From NCBI RefSeq assembly GCF_900095285.1, contig NZ_LT607734.1, positions 868,001 through 932,000 on the forward strand: DNA of 64,000 bases, given 5' to 3'. Source of the stretch: Fusobacterium gastrosuis. GTDB taxonomy: Bacteria; Fusobacteriota; Fusobacteriia; Fusobacteriales; Fusobacteriaceae. A program made the translations under genes and the position numbers. The number at the start of each line of letters is the position of its first letter. Position 1 is the first letter of the stretch. A model generated the notes under the pieces. It saw nothing but the letters and a program-made list of their open reading frames with translations. It did not search any database and was not told where the DNA came from. Shown here one piece after another: positions 17,595-26,457 of this stretch.

Positions 17595-19054
17595 CACTTA
17601 GAATCACCTCTTTAGCAGAGGAAGAAGAATATACAACTGAAAATTTGAATAAATTAGCTGATATGATATGGAGTAGAAATGATACTATTATGTTTGTACT
17701 TGGATCCAATCCATGTATTAGAACAATATATTTAAAGTCAATTTCAGAGGAAAAAACTCATCAATTCAGTTATTGTCATATACATAAAATTGACTATATA
17801 TTAGGAAAAGCTGAGGAAAAAATAAAAAATAAATTATTGAAAATTCTAGAAAAAAATAAAAAAGCAAAAATATTCATTTATACTTCTTGCATGGAAATTG
17901 TTACAGCTATAGATTTTGAGAAAATAATAGAGAAAATAAAAACAATAGAAAAAAATGCAGAAATTTTTGTTGTGAAAAGAGGTCCAATGGTAAAAAGATA
18001 CTTTAAACCTAGAGAAAGTTTAGAGCAAATTTTACAAGAATTAGACTCAAAAGAAGAAGAAATAGAAAAAATTTATGAAGAGCCAATCTTTGCAGGTGAA
18101 GTTGAAATATTTGCAAGTTCTTTAGAATTTTGTACCGACTATAAAAAATGTATTATTGAACCTGGAGGCTGTGTCAGTTGTATAAATAAAAATGGGAGTG
18201 AATTTAAAAAAGAGAATTTTTACTCAACGACCTTTAATGATATAGATATGACCCTTGGTTTAGAAAAACAACTTTTTAGAGAAAGTGAAAAAATTTTTGG
18301 AGATAATAATGTCATTTTTTTAGAAACTATCTTACCACAAATAGTCGGTTTTAATGAAACTCTACTTGAAAATTATTTTTTAGATGGAGAAAAAAGAAAT
18401 TATATATTAACATCAGAAGATGGTAGAGATGGATTTAAACTTTTAAAAAAGGCGTATTTTCTTATGTTAGAAGATATTTTAAAGAAATATAAAAAAGGAA
18501 ATAAAATATTAATATGTGGCTATTCAAATTTAGAAAAAAAGCAACAAACAGAACTTTTGAAAAGCTTAGATAAAGAAAAATATATAGTAAAAATTGAAAA
18601 GGAACTTCCACAAAAATTAGCAGTAATCAATTTAGAAGGATTAGTATTTGCTTTGGTCTATCAAAAAATTAAAAAAATTTCATATGAGATAATATATCCA
18701 TACAAATTACATTTTGATTTAAAAAATTTGGACAGAAATAAAAAAATTCTTATATTAGGAGATCCGATAAAAATATTAGGTTATAAAAATATATTGGAGA
18801 AAGACTTTGAAATAAAAAAAATAGACTTAGGTTTTTATTACCCATATATTAAGCTTGAGGATGAGGTAACAAAATTTTTTCAGAGGAGCAATATAAAATA
18901 TTACAATAAAATTGATGAAATTATAAGAGAAATTGATAAAAATACAGTTTTAATTTGTGATAAACAGATAGATAGAATTATAAAAAATAGAACAGATAGA
19001 GAATATAGTTTTTTTGAATTGCCTTATCATTGGTTAAGTGGGTATAAAAAGTAA
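17591..19054 (+). CDS. NifD-like nitrogenase component 1 family oxidoreductase
   Basis: A 487-residue protein of the nitrogenase component 1 family (PF00148), the likely electron acceptor of the NifH-like protein upstream. Cysteines at the positions used for the P-cluster are seen: Cys42 in LGSNPCIR, Cys62 in FSYCHIHK and Cys100 in [13 protein letters not shown] further group, Cys181, Cys187, Cys194 and Cys197 ([11 protein letters not shown]), has no obvious counterpart in NifD and could bind another cluster or metal. Only one such subunit is encoded, so a homodimer resembling the CfbD type is likely. It is the last gene of the five-gene importer/reductase operon. The substrate is unknown; a tetrapyrrole or metal chelate is an inference from context. 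Confidence 0.82.
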   Translation: MTLRITSLAEEEEYTTENLNKLADMIWSRNDTIMFVLGSNPCIRTIYLKSISEEKTHQFSYCHIHKIDYILGKAEEKIKNKLLKILEKNKKAKIFIYTSCMEIVTAIDFEKIIEKIKTIEKNAEIFVVKRGPMVKRYFKPRESLEQILQELDSKEEEIEKIYEEPIFAGEVEIFASSLEFCTDYKKCIIEPGGCVSCINKNGSEFKKENFYSTTFNDIDMTLGLEKQLFRESEKIFGDNNVIFLETILPQIVGFNETLLENYFLDGEKRNYILTSEDGRDGFKLLKKAYFLMLEDILKKYKKGNKILICGYSNLEKKQQTELLKSLDKEKYIVKIEKELPQKLAVINLEGLVFALVYQKIKKISYEIIYPYKLHFDLKNLDRNKKILILGDPIKILGYKNILEKDFEIKKIDLGFYYPYIKLEDEVTKFFQRSNIKYYNKIDEIIREIDKNTVLICDKQIDRIIKNRTDREYSFFELPYHWLSGYKK

Positions 19055-19084
19055 AAAAAATCACAAAAAATTTTTTAAAAGTTA

Positions 19085-19113
19085 TTGACAAAAATTTTAT
19101 GATATGTTAATAT
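19085..19113 (+). promoter_or_regulatory. Promoter of tRNA-Ala
   Basis: TTGACA at 19085-19090 and TAATAT at 19108-19113 are 17 bases apart, 13 bases before the tRNA 5' end. A near-consensus sigma-70 promoter. Confidence 0.8.
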
Positions 19114-19125
19114 ATGAAAGTTCAA

Positions 19126-19202
19126 GGGGATATAGCTCAGTTTGGGAGAGCGACGCACTTGCACTGCGTAGGTCAGCGGTTCGATCCCGCTTATCTCCAC
19201 CA
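19126..19202 (+). tRNA. tRNA-Ala (anticodon TGC)
   Basis: All four arms fold: acceptor GGGGATA pairs with TATCTCC, D stem GCTC/GAGC, anticodon stem ACGCA/TGCGT with loop CTTGCAC giving anticodon TGC, and T arm AGCGG-TTCGATC-CCGCT. The CCA end is encoded (19200-19202). It is a single tRNA transcribed from its own promoter, not part of an rRNA spacer. Confidence 0.96.
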
Positions 19203-19214
19203 TTAAAAAAGTTG

Positions 19215-19241
19215 AAGAGTAGGTATCTACTCTTTTTTTAT
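19215..19241 (+). terminator. Terminator after tRNA-Ala
   Basis: AAGAGTAG (19215-19222) pairs with CTACTCTT (19227-19234) around GTAT, followed by a T run. Confidence 0.88.
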
Positions 19242-19329
19242 TTTTTCAATAAAAAACTTTATTTTATTGGAAATAAATGCTAATATATTAGCAATTTAGT
19301 AAATAATTAAATTTAAGGGGAGGAATAAA

Positions 19330-19917
19330 GTGGATATACAAGCATTATTAGGTCTATTAGGTGGGGCGGATTTAGGAAAAATAGCATCGCAATTAAATGT
19401 AAATGATACAGAAGCAAAAAAAGGATTAACAGAAGCATTATCAACTATATTAGAGGCACTAGGAAAGAATACTTCTACAACTGAGGGGGCAGAAGCATTA
19501 GACAGAGCATTAGAAAAGCATGATGGTTCCGTTTTGAGTAATATGACAGGTTATTTAAGCAATCCAGATTTAAAAGATGGAATGGGAATTTTAGGACATC
19601 TTTTTGGTGGAAGTACTCAAAATGTAGCCTCAGCTGTTTCAAAAGCAAGTGGAATTAATTTAGATGGGAGTACAAAATTACTACAAATGTTAGCACCTTT
19701 AGTTATGGGAACTTTAGGGCAAGTGAAAAAAGAAACAAACTTAAGTGCTTCAGGATTAAATGGGATTATAACTATGGCAGCAGCTGCATTAAAAGCTCAA
19801 AATGGAGATACAAATGGATTAATGTCAGCTTTAGGAGGAATTTTAGATTCAAATAAGGATGGAAATGTAGCAGATGATTTATTAAATCTTGCTGGAAGTT
19901 TTTTTGGTAAAAAATAA
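19330..19917 (+). CDS. DUF937 domain protein
   Basis: A 195-residue soluble, Gly/Leu/Ala-rich protein matching DUF937 (YidB-like): MDIQALLGLLGGADLGKIA, LSNMTGYLSNPDLKDGMGIL and ILGHLFGGS. The family is helical, cytoplasmic and of unknown function. The C-terminal half repeats similar amphipathic helices and has a DSNKDGNVADDLL segment reminiscent of a calcium-binding or dockerin-like loop, which may be chance. Translation starts at GTG with GGGGAGG 6 bases upstream. It is monocistronic with its own terminator. Confidence 0.85.
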   Translation: MDIQALLGLLGGADLGKIASQLNVNDTEAKKGLTEALSTILEALGKNTSTTEGAEALDRALEKHDGSVLSNMTGYLSNPDLKDGMGILGHLFGGSTQNVASAVSKASGINLDGSTKLLQMLAPLVMGTLGQVKKETNLSASGLNGIITMAAAALKAQNGDTNGLMSALGGILDSNKDGNVADDLLNLAGSFFGKK

Positions 19918-19941
19918 TAAAAAATATTATTGAAGAATAAG

Positions 19942-19978
19942 AACTCGTTTATGTCTTTTATGCCATAGACGAGTTTTT
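19942..19978 (+). terminator. Terminator after the DUF937 gene
   Basis: AACTCGTTTATG (19942-19953) pairs with CATAGACGAGTT (19964-19975) with one G-T pair, followed by TTT. Confidence 0.82.
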
Positions 19979-20080
19979 AATTTTGAGAAAATTAAGATGA
20001 TGGCAGGGATATTTTATTTGTGTATCTTTTTAATCATATAAAGGTTAATATTTGATATTAAAAAATTTTTTATAAATAAA

Positions 20081-20122
20081 TGATTGAATTTGATTGACTA
20101 TGACTGAAGTTGATTGTATAAT
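20081..20122 (+). promoter_or_regulatory. fru promoter overlaid by four 10-bp-phased repeats (probable FruR operator)
   Basis: TTGACT (20094-20099) and TATAAT (20117-20122) with a 17-base spacer form a strong promoter. Four direct repeats of TGAtTG-NNNN start at 20081, 20091, 20101 and 20111 (the third reads TGACTG), exactly one helical turn apart and covering the -35 and spacer. Direct repeats are typical DeoR-family operators, so auto-repression by the downstream regulator is likely. Confidence 0.75.
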
Positions 20123-20156
20123 TATAACATATAAACTAAAAAGGAAAAGTGATACT

Positions 20157-20897
20157 ATGCTATTTCAAGAAAGAATTTCAAAAATTATGGATTTATTAAA
20201 AGAAAAAGAAACAGTTTCCACCATTGATATAGTAAGAATTTTAAATATAAGTGAGGCAACAGCAAGAAGAGATTTGGCTTATTTAGAAAAAGAAAATAAA
20301 ATTAAAAGAATTTTCGGTGGAGCCACAGTAAATAGAATAGTGAAAGAAGAAATTTCCATAGATATGAAAAAAGATGTCGAAATAAAAGCAAAAAATAAAA
20401 TTGCAAAAATAGCATCACAATTTATAGATGATGGAGATTGTATCTATCTTGACGCAGGGACGACAACACATCAATTAATTGATTTTCTTAAAGAAAAAAA
20501 AGTAAAAGTGGTTACAAATGGACTTATGCATATTGAAAAATTAATGAAATATGATATTGAAACTTGTATTGTGGGTGGAAAAGTTAAGAAAAAAACAAAA
20601 GCCATTATCGGAGCAAGAGCAATAGAAGATTTATCGGATTTTTCTTTCGATAAAGCTTTTATGGGGGCAAATGGAATAGATGAGAGTGGATATATGACTT
20701 TTGATATAGAAGAGGCTCTTTTAAAAAGAAAGGCAATCCGACAAGCTAATAGAGCATTTATCTTAGCAGATAGCACAAAATTCGGAATCAAGTATTTTTC
20801 AAATATAGCCAAATTAGAAGAGGCTACAATTATTACTGATAAAAAAGATGTAGAAGAGGATATTTTAAAAATAACAGAAGTGGTTATAAGTAAATAG
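20157..20897 (+). CDS. fruR: DeoR-family repressor of the fructose operon
   Basis: A 246-residue DeoR/GlpR-type regulator. The N-terminal winged helix (residues 1-57) shows ERISKIMDLLKEKETVSTIDI and the DeoR signature SEATARRDLAYLEKE; the rest is the sugar-phosphate isomerase-like effector domain with DAGTTTHQL and GANGIDESGY. Such regulators sense fructose 1-phosphate or related sugar phosphates. The ATG at 20157 begins the conserved MLFQER start; an ATG further upstream (20094) lies inside the promoter and is rejected. It is followed by fruK and fruA in one operon, the standard fru arrangement. Confidence 0.88.
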   Translation: MLFQERISKIMDLLKEKETVSTIDIVRILNISEATARRDLAYLEKENKIKRIFGGATVNRIVKEEISIDMKKDVEIKAKNKIAKIASQFIDDGDCIYLDAGTTTHQLIDFLKEKKVKVVTNGLMHIEKLMKYDIETCIVGGKVKKKTKAIIGARAIEDLSDFSFDKAFMGANGIDESGYMTFDIEEALLKRKAIRQANRAFILADSTKFGIKYFSNIAKLEEATIITDKKDVEEDILKITEVVISK

Positions 20898-20908
20898 GGA
20901 GGTAAAGA

Positions 20909-21820
20909 TTGATATATTCAGTAACATTAAACCCATCGATAGATTTCATTGTGAGAGTCAAAGATTTTAAAGAAGGCGAAACAAATAGGGCTTATGCAGA
21001 TGAATTTTATGCTGGTGGAAAAGGAATAATGGTATCTAAACTTTTAAAAAATGTTGGGACAGATTGTATAAACTTAGGATTTTTAGGCGGTTTTACTGGG
21101 AAATTTATAGAATTAAATTTAGATAAATTAAATATTAAACATGATTTTATTCAAGTCGAGGATAATACAAGAATTAATGTGAAATTAAAATCTAGTAAAG
21201 AAACAGAAATAAATTGTAAAGGACCAACAGTTTCAAAAGAGGCTATAGATAATTTTTTAGATAAAATAAGTAACATAAAAAAGGAAGATTTTGTAATTTT
21301 ATCTGGTTCAGTTCCTGTAGGGTTAGGGACAGATTTTTATACAACAATTATGGAGATATTGAATAAAAATAAAATAAATTTTACATTAGATAGTAGTGGA
21401 GAAGCATTTAAAAAATCTTTAGAATATAAACCATTTTTAGTAAAACCAAATAAAGATGAAATTTCAGAATTTGCTAAAAAAAAATTGGAATCAAAAGATG
21501 AAATTATTAATTTTGTTAGAAAAAATCTATTAGAAAAAGCTCATCATGTGATAGTTTCAATGGGAGGAGAGGGGGCATTATACATTGCAAAAGATTATGT
21601 ACTTTTTGCTTCAGCCTTAAAAGGGAATTTAGTTAATAGTGTAGGTGCAGGAGATTCAGTTGTGGCAGGTTTTGTAGATAGTATGTTAAAAGGAAGTTCT
21701 ATTGAAGAGGCTTTTAGATTTGCTGTGGCTTGTGGAACTGCGACAGCTTTTTCAGAAGATATTGGAAAATTAAAATTCATAGAAGAATTAAAAAATAAAT
21801 TAATTATAGAAAGGATGTAA
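20909..21820 (+). CDS. fruK: 1-phosphofructokinase
   Basis: A 303-residue PfkB-family sugar kinase converting fructose 1-phosphate to fructose 1,6-bisphosphate. Family signatures include TLNPSIDFIV at the N-terminus, YAGGKGIMVSKLLKNVG (about residues 36-52, substrate binding) and the ATP/catalytic motif SVGAGDSVVAGF near residue 245 with the base Asp. Translation starts with TTG at 20909 behind a GGGAGGT ribosome binding site. It lies between the repressor and the fructose PTS gene, which supports fruK over tagatose-6-phosphate kinase. Confidence 0.92.
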   Translation: MIYSVTLNPSIDFIVRVKDFKEGETNRAYADEFYAGGKGIMVSKLLKNVGTDCINLGFLGGFTGKFIELNLDKLNIKHDFIQVEDNTRINVKLKSSKETEINCKGPTVSKEAIDNFLDKISNIKKEDFVILSGSVPVGLGTDFYTTIMEILNKNKINFTLDSSGEAFKKSLEYKPFLVKPNKDEISEFAKKKLESKDEIINFVRKNLLEKAHHVIVSMGGEGALYIAKDYVLFASALKGNLVNSVGAGDSVVAGFVDSMLKGSSIEEAFRFAVACGTATAFSEDIGKLKFIEELKNKLIIERM

Positions 21821-21824
21821 TTTT

Positions 21825-23726
21825 ATGAAAATTAAGGACTTATTAAAAAAAGAATTGATGATCATGGATTTAAAAGCTACCAGTAAGCTGGAAGCTATCA
21901 ATGAAATGGTAAAAAAATTAAAAGATGAAGGAATTATTTCAGACGAAGAAATGTTCAAAGACTTTATTTTAAAAAGAGAAGAAAAAGGGACAACTGGTCT
22001 TGGTGATGGAATAGCAATGCCACATGCTAAGACAACGGCTGTAAAAATTCCTGCAGTTTTATTTGCAAAAAGTAAGACTGGAGTAGATTATGAGGCTTTA
22101 GATGGAGAACCTGTACATATTTTCTTTATGATAGCTGCAACTGAAGGAGCACACGATTCTCACATAGAAACTTTGGCAAAACTTTCAAAAATGCTTATAA
22201 ATGACGAATTTGTAAAAGAATTAATGACTTGTGAAAATCCAGATAAAGTTCATGAATTAGTTGATAAATTTTCAATTGAAGAAAATTCAAAAGAAGAAAC
22301 TAAAATAGAAGAAAAAAAATCATTGGACGAACCATATATTATTGCAGCAACAGCGTGTCCAACAGGAATAGCTCATACATATATGGCTGCAGAAGCTCTT
22401 AGAAAAGCTGCAGCTGAAATGGGAGTAAAAATTAAGGTTGAAACAAATGGGGCTGATGGAAGAAAAGATGTTTTAACAGCAGAAGATATCGAAAAGGCAA
22501 CAGGGGTTATTTTGGCAATAAATAGAAGCATAGAAACAGATAGATTTGATGGGAAACCATTGATACAAGTCGAAGCAAAAGATGGAATTAATAGAGCAAA
22601 AGAATTAATTCAAGATGTTTTAGATGGAAAGGCAAAGAAATTTGTTGCTGAAAAATCATCATCTACTGAAAAAGTAGAATCAGCAGATAAAAAAGGTTTG
22701 TATAAACATCTTTTGAGTGGAGTATCTTATATGCTTCCATTGGTAATAAGTGGTGGAATATTAATAGCTTTAGCTTTCTTAGCTGATACACTGGCTGGAG
22801 TATCTGCGGATCAAGTACAAGGTGCTTACGGGTCAACTTCTAAAATAGCTAAAATACTAATGGGAATAGGTGGGGCAGCATTTGGTCTGTTTGTACCAAT
22901 TTTAGGAGGATATATAGCTTATAGTATAGGTGAAAGAGCAGCATTAGCAGCAGGACTAGTAGCAGGAGCATTGGCTTCTTCTGGAGGTTCTGGATTCTTA
23001 GGAGCCATGCTTGGAGGATTCTTGGCAGGATTTGTAGTAAAAGCATTAGTAAAAGCATTAGATGGAATGCCAAAATCTTTAAATGGATTGAAAATGATAT
23101 TGTTATATCCAGTTTTATCTGTACTTATAACAGGAACAATAATGGTATTGGTATTAAATCCAGTTGTATCAGTTGTTAATAATGCTTTAAACAATTGGCT
23201 TCAAACAATGAGTGGTTCAAGTGCAATGCTATTAGGAGCTATATTGGCAGGAATGATGGCAATAGACATGGGTGGTCCTATTAATAAAGCAGCCTATGTA
23301 TTCGGGTCAGGAACTTTAGCAGCATCTATGGCAACAGGTGGAAGCTCAGCCATGGCAGCAGTTATGGCAGGAGGAATGGTTCCACCAATAGCAATAGCAT
23401 TGGCTACAACATTATTTAAAAATAAATTTACTGTAGCTGAAAAAGAAGCTGGACTTTCTAACTATGTAATGGGATTTTCATTTATAACAGAGGGAGCAAT
23501 TCCTTATGCAGCAGCGGATCCAACAAAGGTTATACCTGCATCGGTTATAGGTTCAGCAATTGCCGGAGCTATGACAATGGCTTTAGGAATAAAGATACCT
23601 GCACCTCACGGAGGAATATTGGTAATGTTTTTAAGTAATAATTTTATTATGTACCTTGTTTCAATATTGGTAGGTTCTATTGTTGGTGCTGTGATATTGG
23701 GAATAATAAAAAAAGAAGTTAAATAA
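21825..23726 (+). CDS. fruA: Fructose-specific PTS enzyme IIABC
   Basis: A 633-residue fused phosphotransferase transporter that imports fructose and phosphorylates it at C1. Order of domains: EIIA (residues 1-150) with phospho-His67 in GIAMPHAKT; EIIB (about 170-270) with phospho-Cys178 in ATACPTGIAHTYMAAEAL; and the membrane EIIC (about 285-633) with several helices and GGPINKAAYVFG and TEGAIPYAAADP loops. It starts 4 bases after fruK and ends at a terminator, closing the fruRKA operon. Phosphate reaches EIIA from HPr, not encoded here. Confidence 0.96.
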   Translation: MKIKDLLKKELMIMDLKATSKLEAINEMVKKLKDEGIISDEEMFKDFILKREEKGTTGLGDGIAMPHAKTTAVKIPAVLFAKSKTGVDYEALDGEPVHIFFMIAATEGAHDSHIETLAKLSKMLINDEFVKELMTCENPDKVHELVDKFSIEENSKEETKIEEKKSLDEPYIIAATACPTGIAHTYMAAEALRKAAAEMGVKIKVETNGADGRKDVLTAEDIEKATGVILAINRSIETDRFDGKPLIQVEAKDGINRAKELIQDVLDGKAKKFVAEKSSSTEKVESADKKGLYKHLLSGVSYMLPLVISGGILIALAFLADTLAGVSADQVQGAYGSTSKIAKILMGIGGAAFGLFVPILGGYIAYSIGERAALAAGLVAGALASSGGSGFLGAMLGGFLAGFVVKALVKALDGMPKSLNGLKMILLYPVLSVLITGTIMVLVLNPVVSVVNNALNNWLQTMSGSSAMLLGAILAGMMAIDMGGPINKAAYVFGSGTLAASMATGGSSAMAAVMAGGMVPPIAIALATTLFKNKFTVAEKEAGLSNYVMGFSFITEGAIPYAAADPTKVIPASVIGSAIAGAMTMALGIKIPAPHGGILVMFLSNNFIMYLVSILVGSIVGAVILGIIKKEVK

Positions 23727-23740
23727 TATAAATAGCAATA

Positions 23741-23775
23741 AAAAAGGAAGCTAAAAAATTTAGTTTCCTTTTTTT
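23741..23775. terminator. Bidirectional terminator between fruA and the antiporter gene
   Basis: AAAAAGGAAGCTAAA pairs with TTTAGTTTCCTTTTT (one G-T pair) around a short AAT loop; both flanks are A- or T-rich, serving the two convergent genes. Confidence 0.82.
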
Positions 23776-23777
23776 TC

Positions 23778-25361
23778 TTATCTACCTAGTAAAATTACTC
23801 TATCATTTTCTAATAGAATTGTATTTCCATTTGGAATCATTGCTGTATCTTTTCTTTTTATCATAACAACTAAATTACTTTTATCAAGTTCTCTAATGGC
23901 TTTATTCTTGTATTCGGAATCAGAGTCTACAAAAGTTTCGTGCAAATTGATTCTTGTATCTTTATCTACAAAACTGGAACCACAAAGTACAATTTTATCA
24001 CCATTTTCTATAATAGTATCACCATTTGGAATCAAATTTTTATTATTTCTAATAATCAAGACTAGAAGTACAGAAGGCATGAAATCGATATCTTTTATTT
24101 TTTTACCAACCCACTTATGATTAGCATCAATTTCAGCAGTTATAAAGTCAATATCTTCTTCGTTAGAATAGTCATTAAATGTTTTAAGTACATCCCCATC
24201 TTCATCTATCATATTTAATTTTTTAGCAACATATGGGACAAGAGCCCCTTGTAATGCGATAGAAAAAAGAACAACTACAAAACTTATATTAAATACTATA
24301 TCTCCAACTTGTTTATCAGCGACTACAACTAAAATAGAAAATACTACAGAGGCAGCTCCTCTTAATCCAGACCATGAAACAAGAAGCATTTGCCCTTTAC
24401 TAGCTTTGAAAGGTAACATTAATAGATGAATAGTTAGAGGTCTTATAATAAATGTTAATCCTAACATTAATATTATAGCAGGAATTATATATTTAAAAGC
24501 TATTGAAGGGCTAACAAGTAAGCCTAATAAGAAGAATATCATCATTTGCATAATGCTAGTGACACCATTGAAAAAGGAAACAATTTCACTTTTTCCTTTA
24601 AAATCTTCATTTCCAATTAAGATACCTAAAAGATAAATTGCAATATAGCCATTCCCGCCAAGATACTCAGTGAAAGCATAAGTCAAAAGAGTAGCTCCCA
24701 TAAAAAAAGCCATTGAAAAACCTATGTCTAAATTTTTTATTCTTCCAAGTAAAATAAGAACTACTCTATAAACTATATAACCTATAATTAATGCAAACAT
24801 AACTTGTTTTGCAAGAAGTAGAGGAACGTTGATATTTCCCTTTGCCATTGATAAAAATGAGATAGTTAGTACATAAGCAAATGGGTCATTAGAACCACTT
24901 TCTATTTCTAAGAGTGAAGCGGTATTTTCTTTTAAACCTAATTTATGTGTTCTTAATATTGCAAATACTGAGGCTGCATCAGTAGAACTCAAAACCGAAC
25001 CAATTAAAAAAGAGGTTTGCCAGTCTAAATTTAGAATGTAATGAGAAAAAAGGGAAGATAAAAATGCTGTTAAAAATACGCCTAATGTTGAAAGAGTAAG
25101 AGCGGATTTTAAAACAGGTTTTGCCATTGATAATTTTGTACCGAAACCACCAAAAAACATAATAAATATTAGAGCAAAGGAACAAATATCTCTAGATAAT
25201 TCAAAGTTATTAAAGTTTATTTTAAAGATTCCGTTTTCTCCAAAAACTATACCTAAACTTATAAAAATTAGAAGCATAGGAACACCAAAACGACTAAAAA
25301 ATCTATATACAAAAACACATAAGATTAAAACAATTGCAAAAAAAAGTAAAAGGTTATTCAT
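23778..25361 (-). CDS. Potassium/proton antiporter (CPA1 family, NhaP2/CvrA-like)
   Basis: A 527-residue inner-membrane antiporter. About 12 membrane segments span residues 1-385, with GSVLSSTDAASVFAILRTH and the conserved ESGSNDPFAY motif (ion-binding ND) of the CPA family. The C-terminus (about 405-527) is a cytoplasmic TrkA_C-type region (EIDANHKWVGKKIKDIDF and NGDKIVLCGSS), which gates the transporter in response to nucleotides or second messengers. It probably extrudes K+ or Na+ in exchange for protons. It is a single gene on the minus strand, divergent from the str operon. Confidence 0.88.
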   Translation of the reverse strand: MNNLLLFFAIVLILCVFVYRFFSRFGVPMLLIFISLGIVFGENGIFKINFNNFELSRDICSFALIFIMFFGGFGTKLSMAKPVLKSALTLSTLGVFLTAFLSSLFSHYILNLDWQTSFLIGSVLSSTDAASVFAILRTHKLGLKENTASLLEIESGSNDPFAYVLTISFLSMAKGNINVPLLLAKQVMFALIIGYIVYRVVLILLGRIKNLDIGFSMAFFMGATLLTYAFTEYLGGNGYIAIYLLGILIGNEDFKGKSEIVSFFNGVTSIMQMMIFFLLGLLVSPSIAFKYIIPAIILMLGLTFIIRPLTIHLLMLPFKASKGQMLLVSWSGLRGAASVVFSILVVVADKQVGDIVFNISFVVVLFSIALQGALVPYVAKKLNMIDEDGDVLKTFNDYSNEEDIDFITAEIDANHKWVGKKIKDIDFMPSVLLVLIIRNNKNLIPNGDTIIENGDKIVLCGSSFVDKDTRINLHETFVDSDSEYKNKAIRELDKSNLVVMIKRKDTAMIPNGNTILLENDRVILLGR

Positions 25362-25472
25362 AGTATTCTAATTCTCCTTAAAAAATATTAAAATATTATA
25401 ACATATTTAATAATGAAAATATATTATTAATAAGTATATAAAAATATATGAAGCTTTTTTAATTTTTTCAAG

Positions 25473-25501
25473 TTGACAATTTAAAGTAAAAAGTTTATAA
25501 T
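25473..25501 (+). promoter_or_regulatory. Promoter of the str operon
   Basis: TTGACA (25473-25478) and TATAAT (25496-25501), both perfect consensus hexamers with a 17-base spacer, 53 bases before rpsL. This fits a highly expressed ribosomal-protein operon. Confidence 0.88.
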
Positions 25502-25554
25502 ATCTAAGTTATAAATAATAATAATTATAATAAAAAATAAGAAAGGAGGGTAAA

Positions 25555-25923
25555 ATGCCTACTCTAAGTCAATTAGTAAAAAATGGAAGACAAACATTAG
25601 CTGAAAAGAAAAAATCTCCAGCTTTACTTGGAAACCCACAAAGAAGAGGAGTTTGTGTAAGAGTTTATACAACTACACCTAAAAAACCAAACTCAGCGTT
25701 AAGAAAGGTTGCCAGAGTAAAATTAACTAATGGTATAGAAGTAACTTGTTATATTCCAGGTGAAGGACACAACTTACAAGAACACTCAATAGTTTTAGTA
25801 AGAGGAGGAAGAACAAAGGACTTACCAGGGGTTAGATACAAAATTATAAGAGGTGCTTTAGATACTGCAGGTGTTGCAAAAAGAAAACAAGGTAGATCTA
25901 AGTACGGTGCTAAAAACGCATAA
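25555..25923 (+). CDS. rpsL: 30S ribosomal protein S12
   Basis: A 122-residue S12, of standard length, at the decoding centre of the small subunit. Hallmark segments are [20 protein letters not shown] (residues 32-51) and [13 protein letters not shown]. Both positions where streptomycin resistance usually arises carry the wild-type lysines (Lys43/44 of KKPNS and the Lys of TKDLPG). GAAAGGAGGG precedes the ATG. First gene of rpsL-rpsG-fusA-tuf. Confidence 0.98.
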   Translation: MPTLSQLVKNGRQTLAEKKKSPALLGNPQRRGVCVRVYTTTPKKPNSALRKVARVKLTNGIEVTCYIPGEGHNLQEHSIVLVRGGRTKDLPGVRYKIIRGALDTAGVAKRKQGRSKYGAKNA

Positions 25924-25928
25924 TTTAA

Positions 25929-26414
<486 letters not shown>

Positions 26415-26457
26415 ATTTAGAAAACAATGTTTTCATTAATCGAGGAGGAAAAATTTA

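Noticed and set aside
13896-19054. Possible nitrogen-fixation locus
   Set aside because: Only one component 1 subunit, no nifB, nifE, nifN, nifK and a loss of the usual Arg next to the first NifH cluster Cys; so a nitrogenase is not supported.
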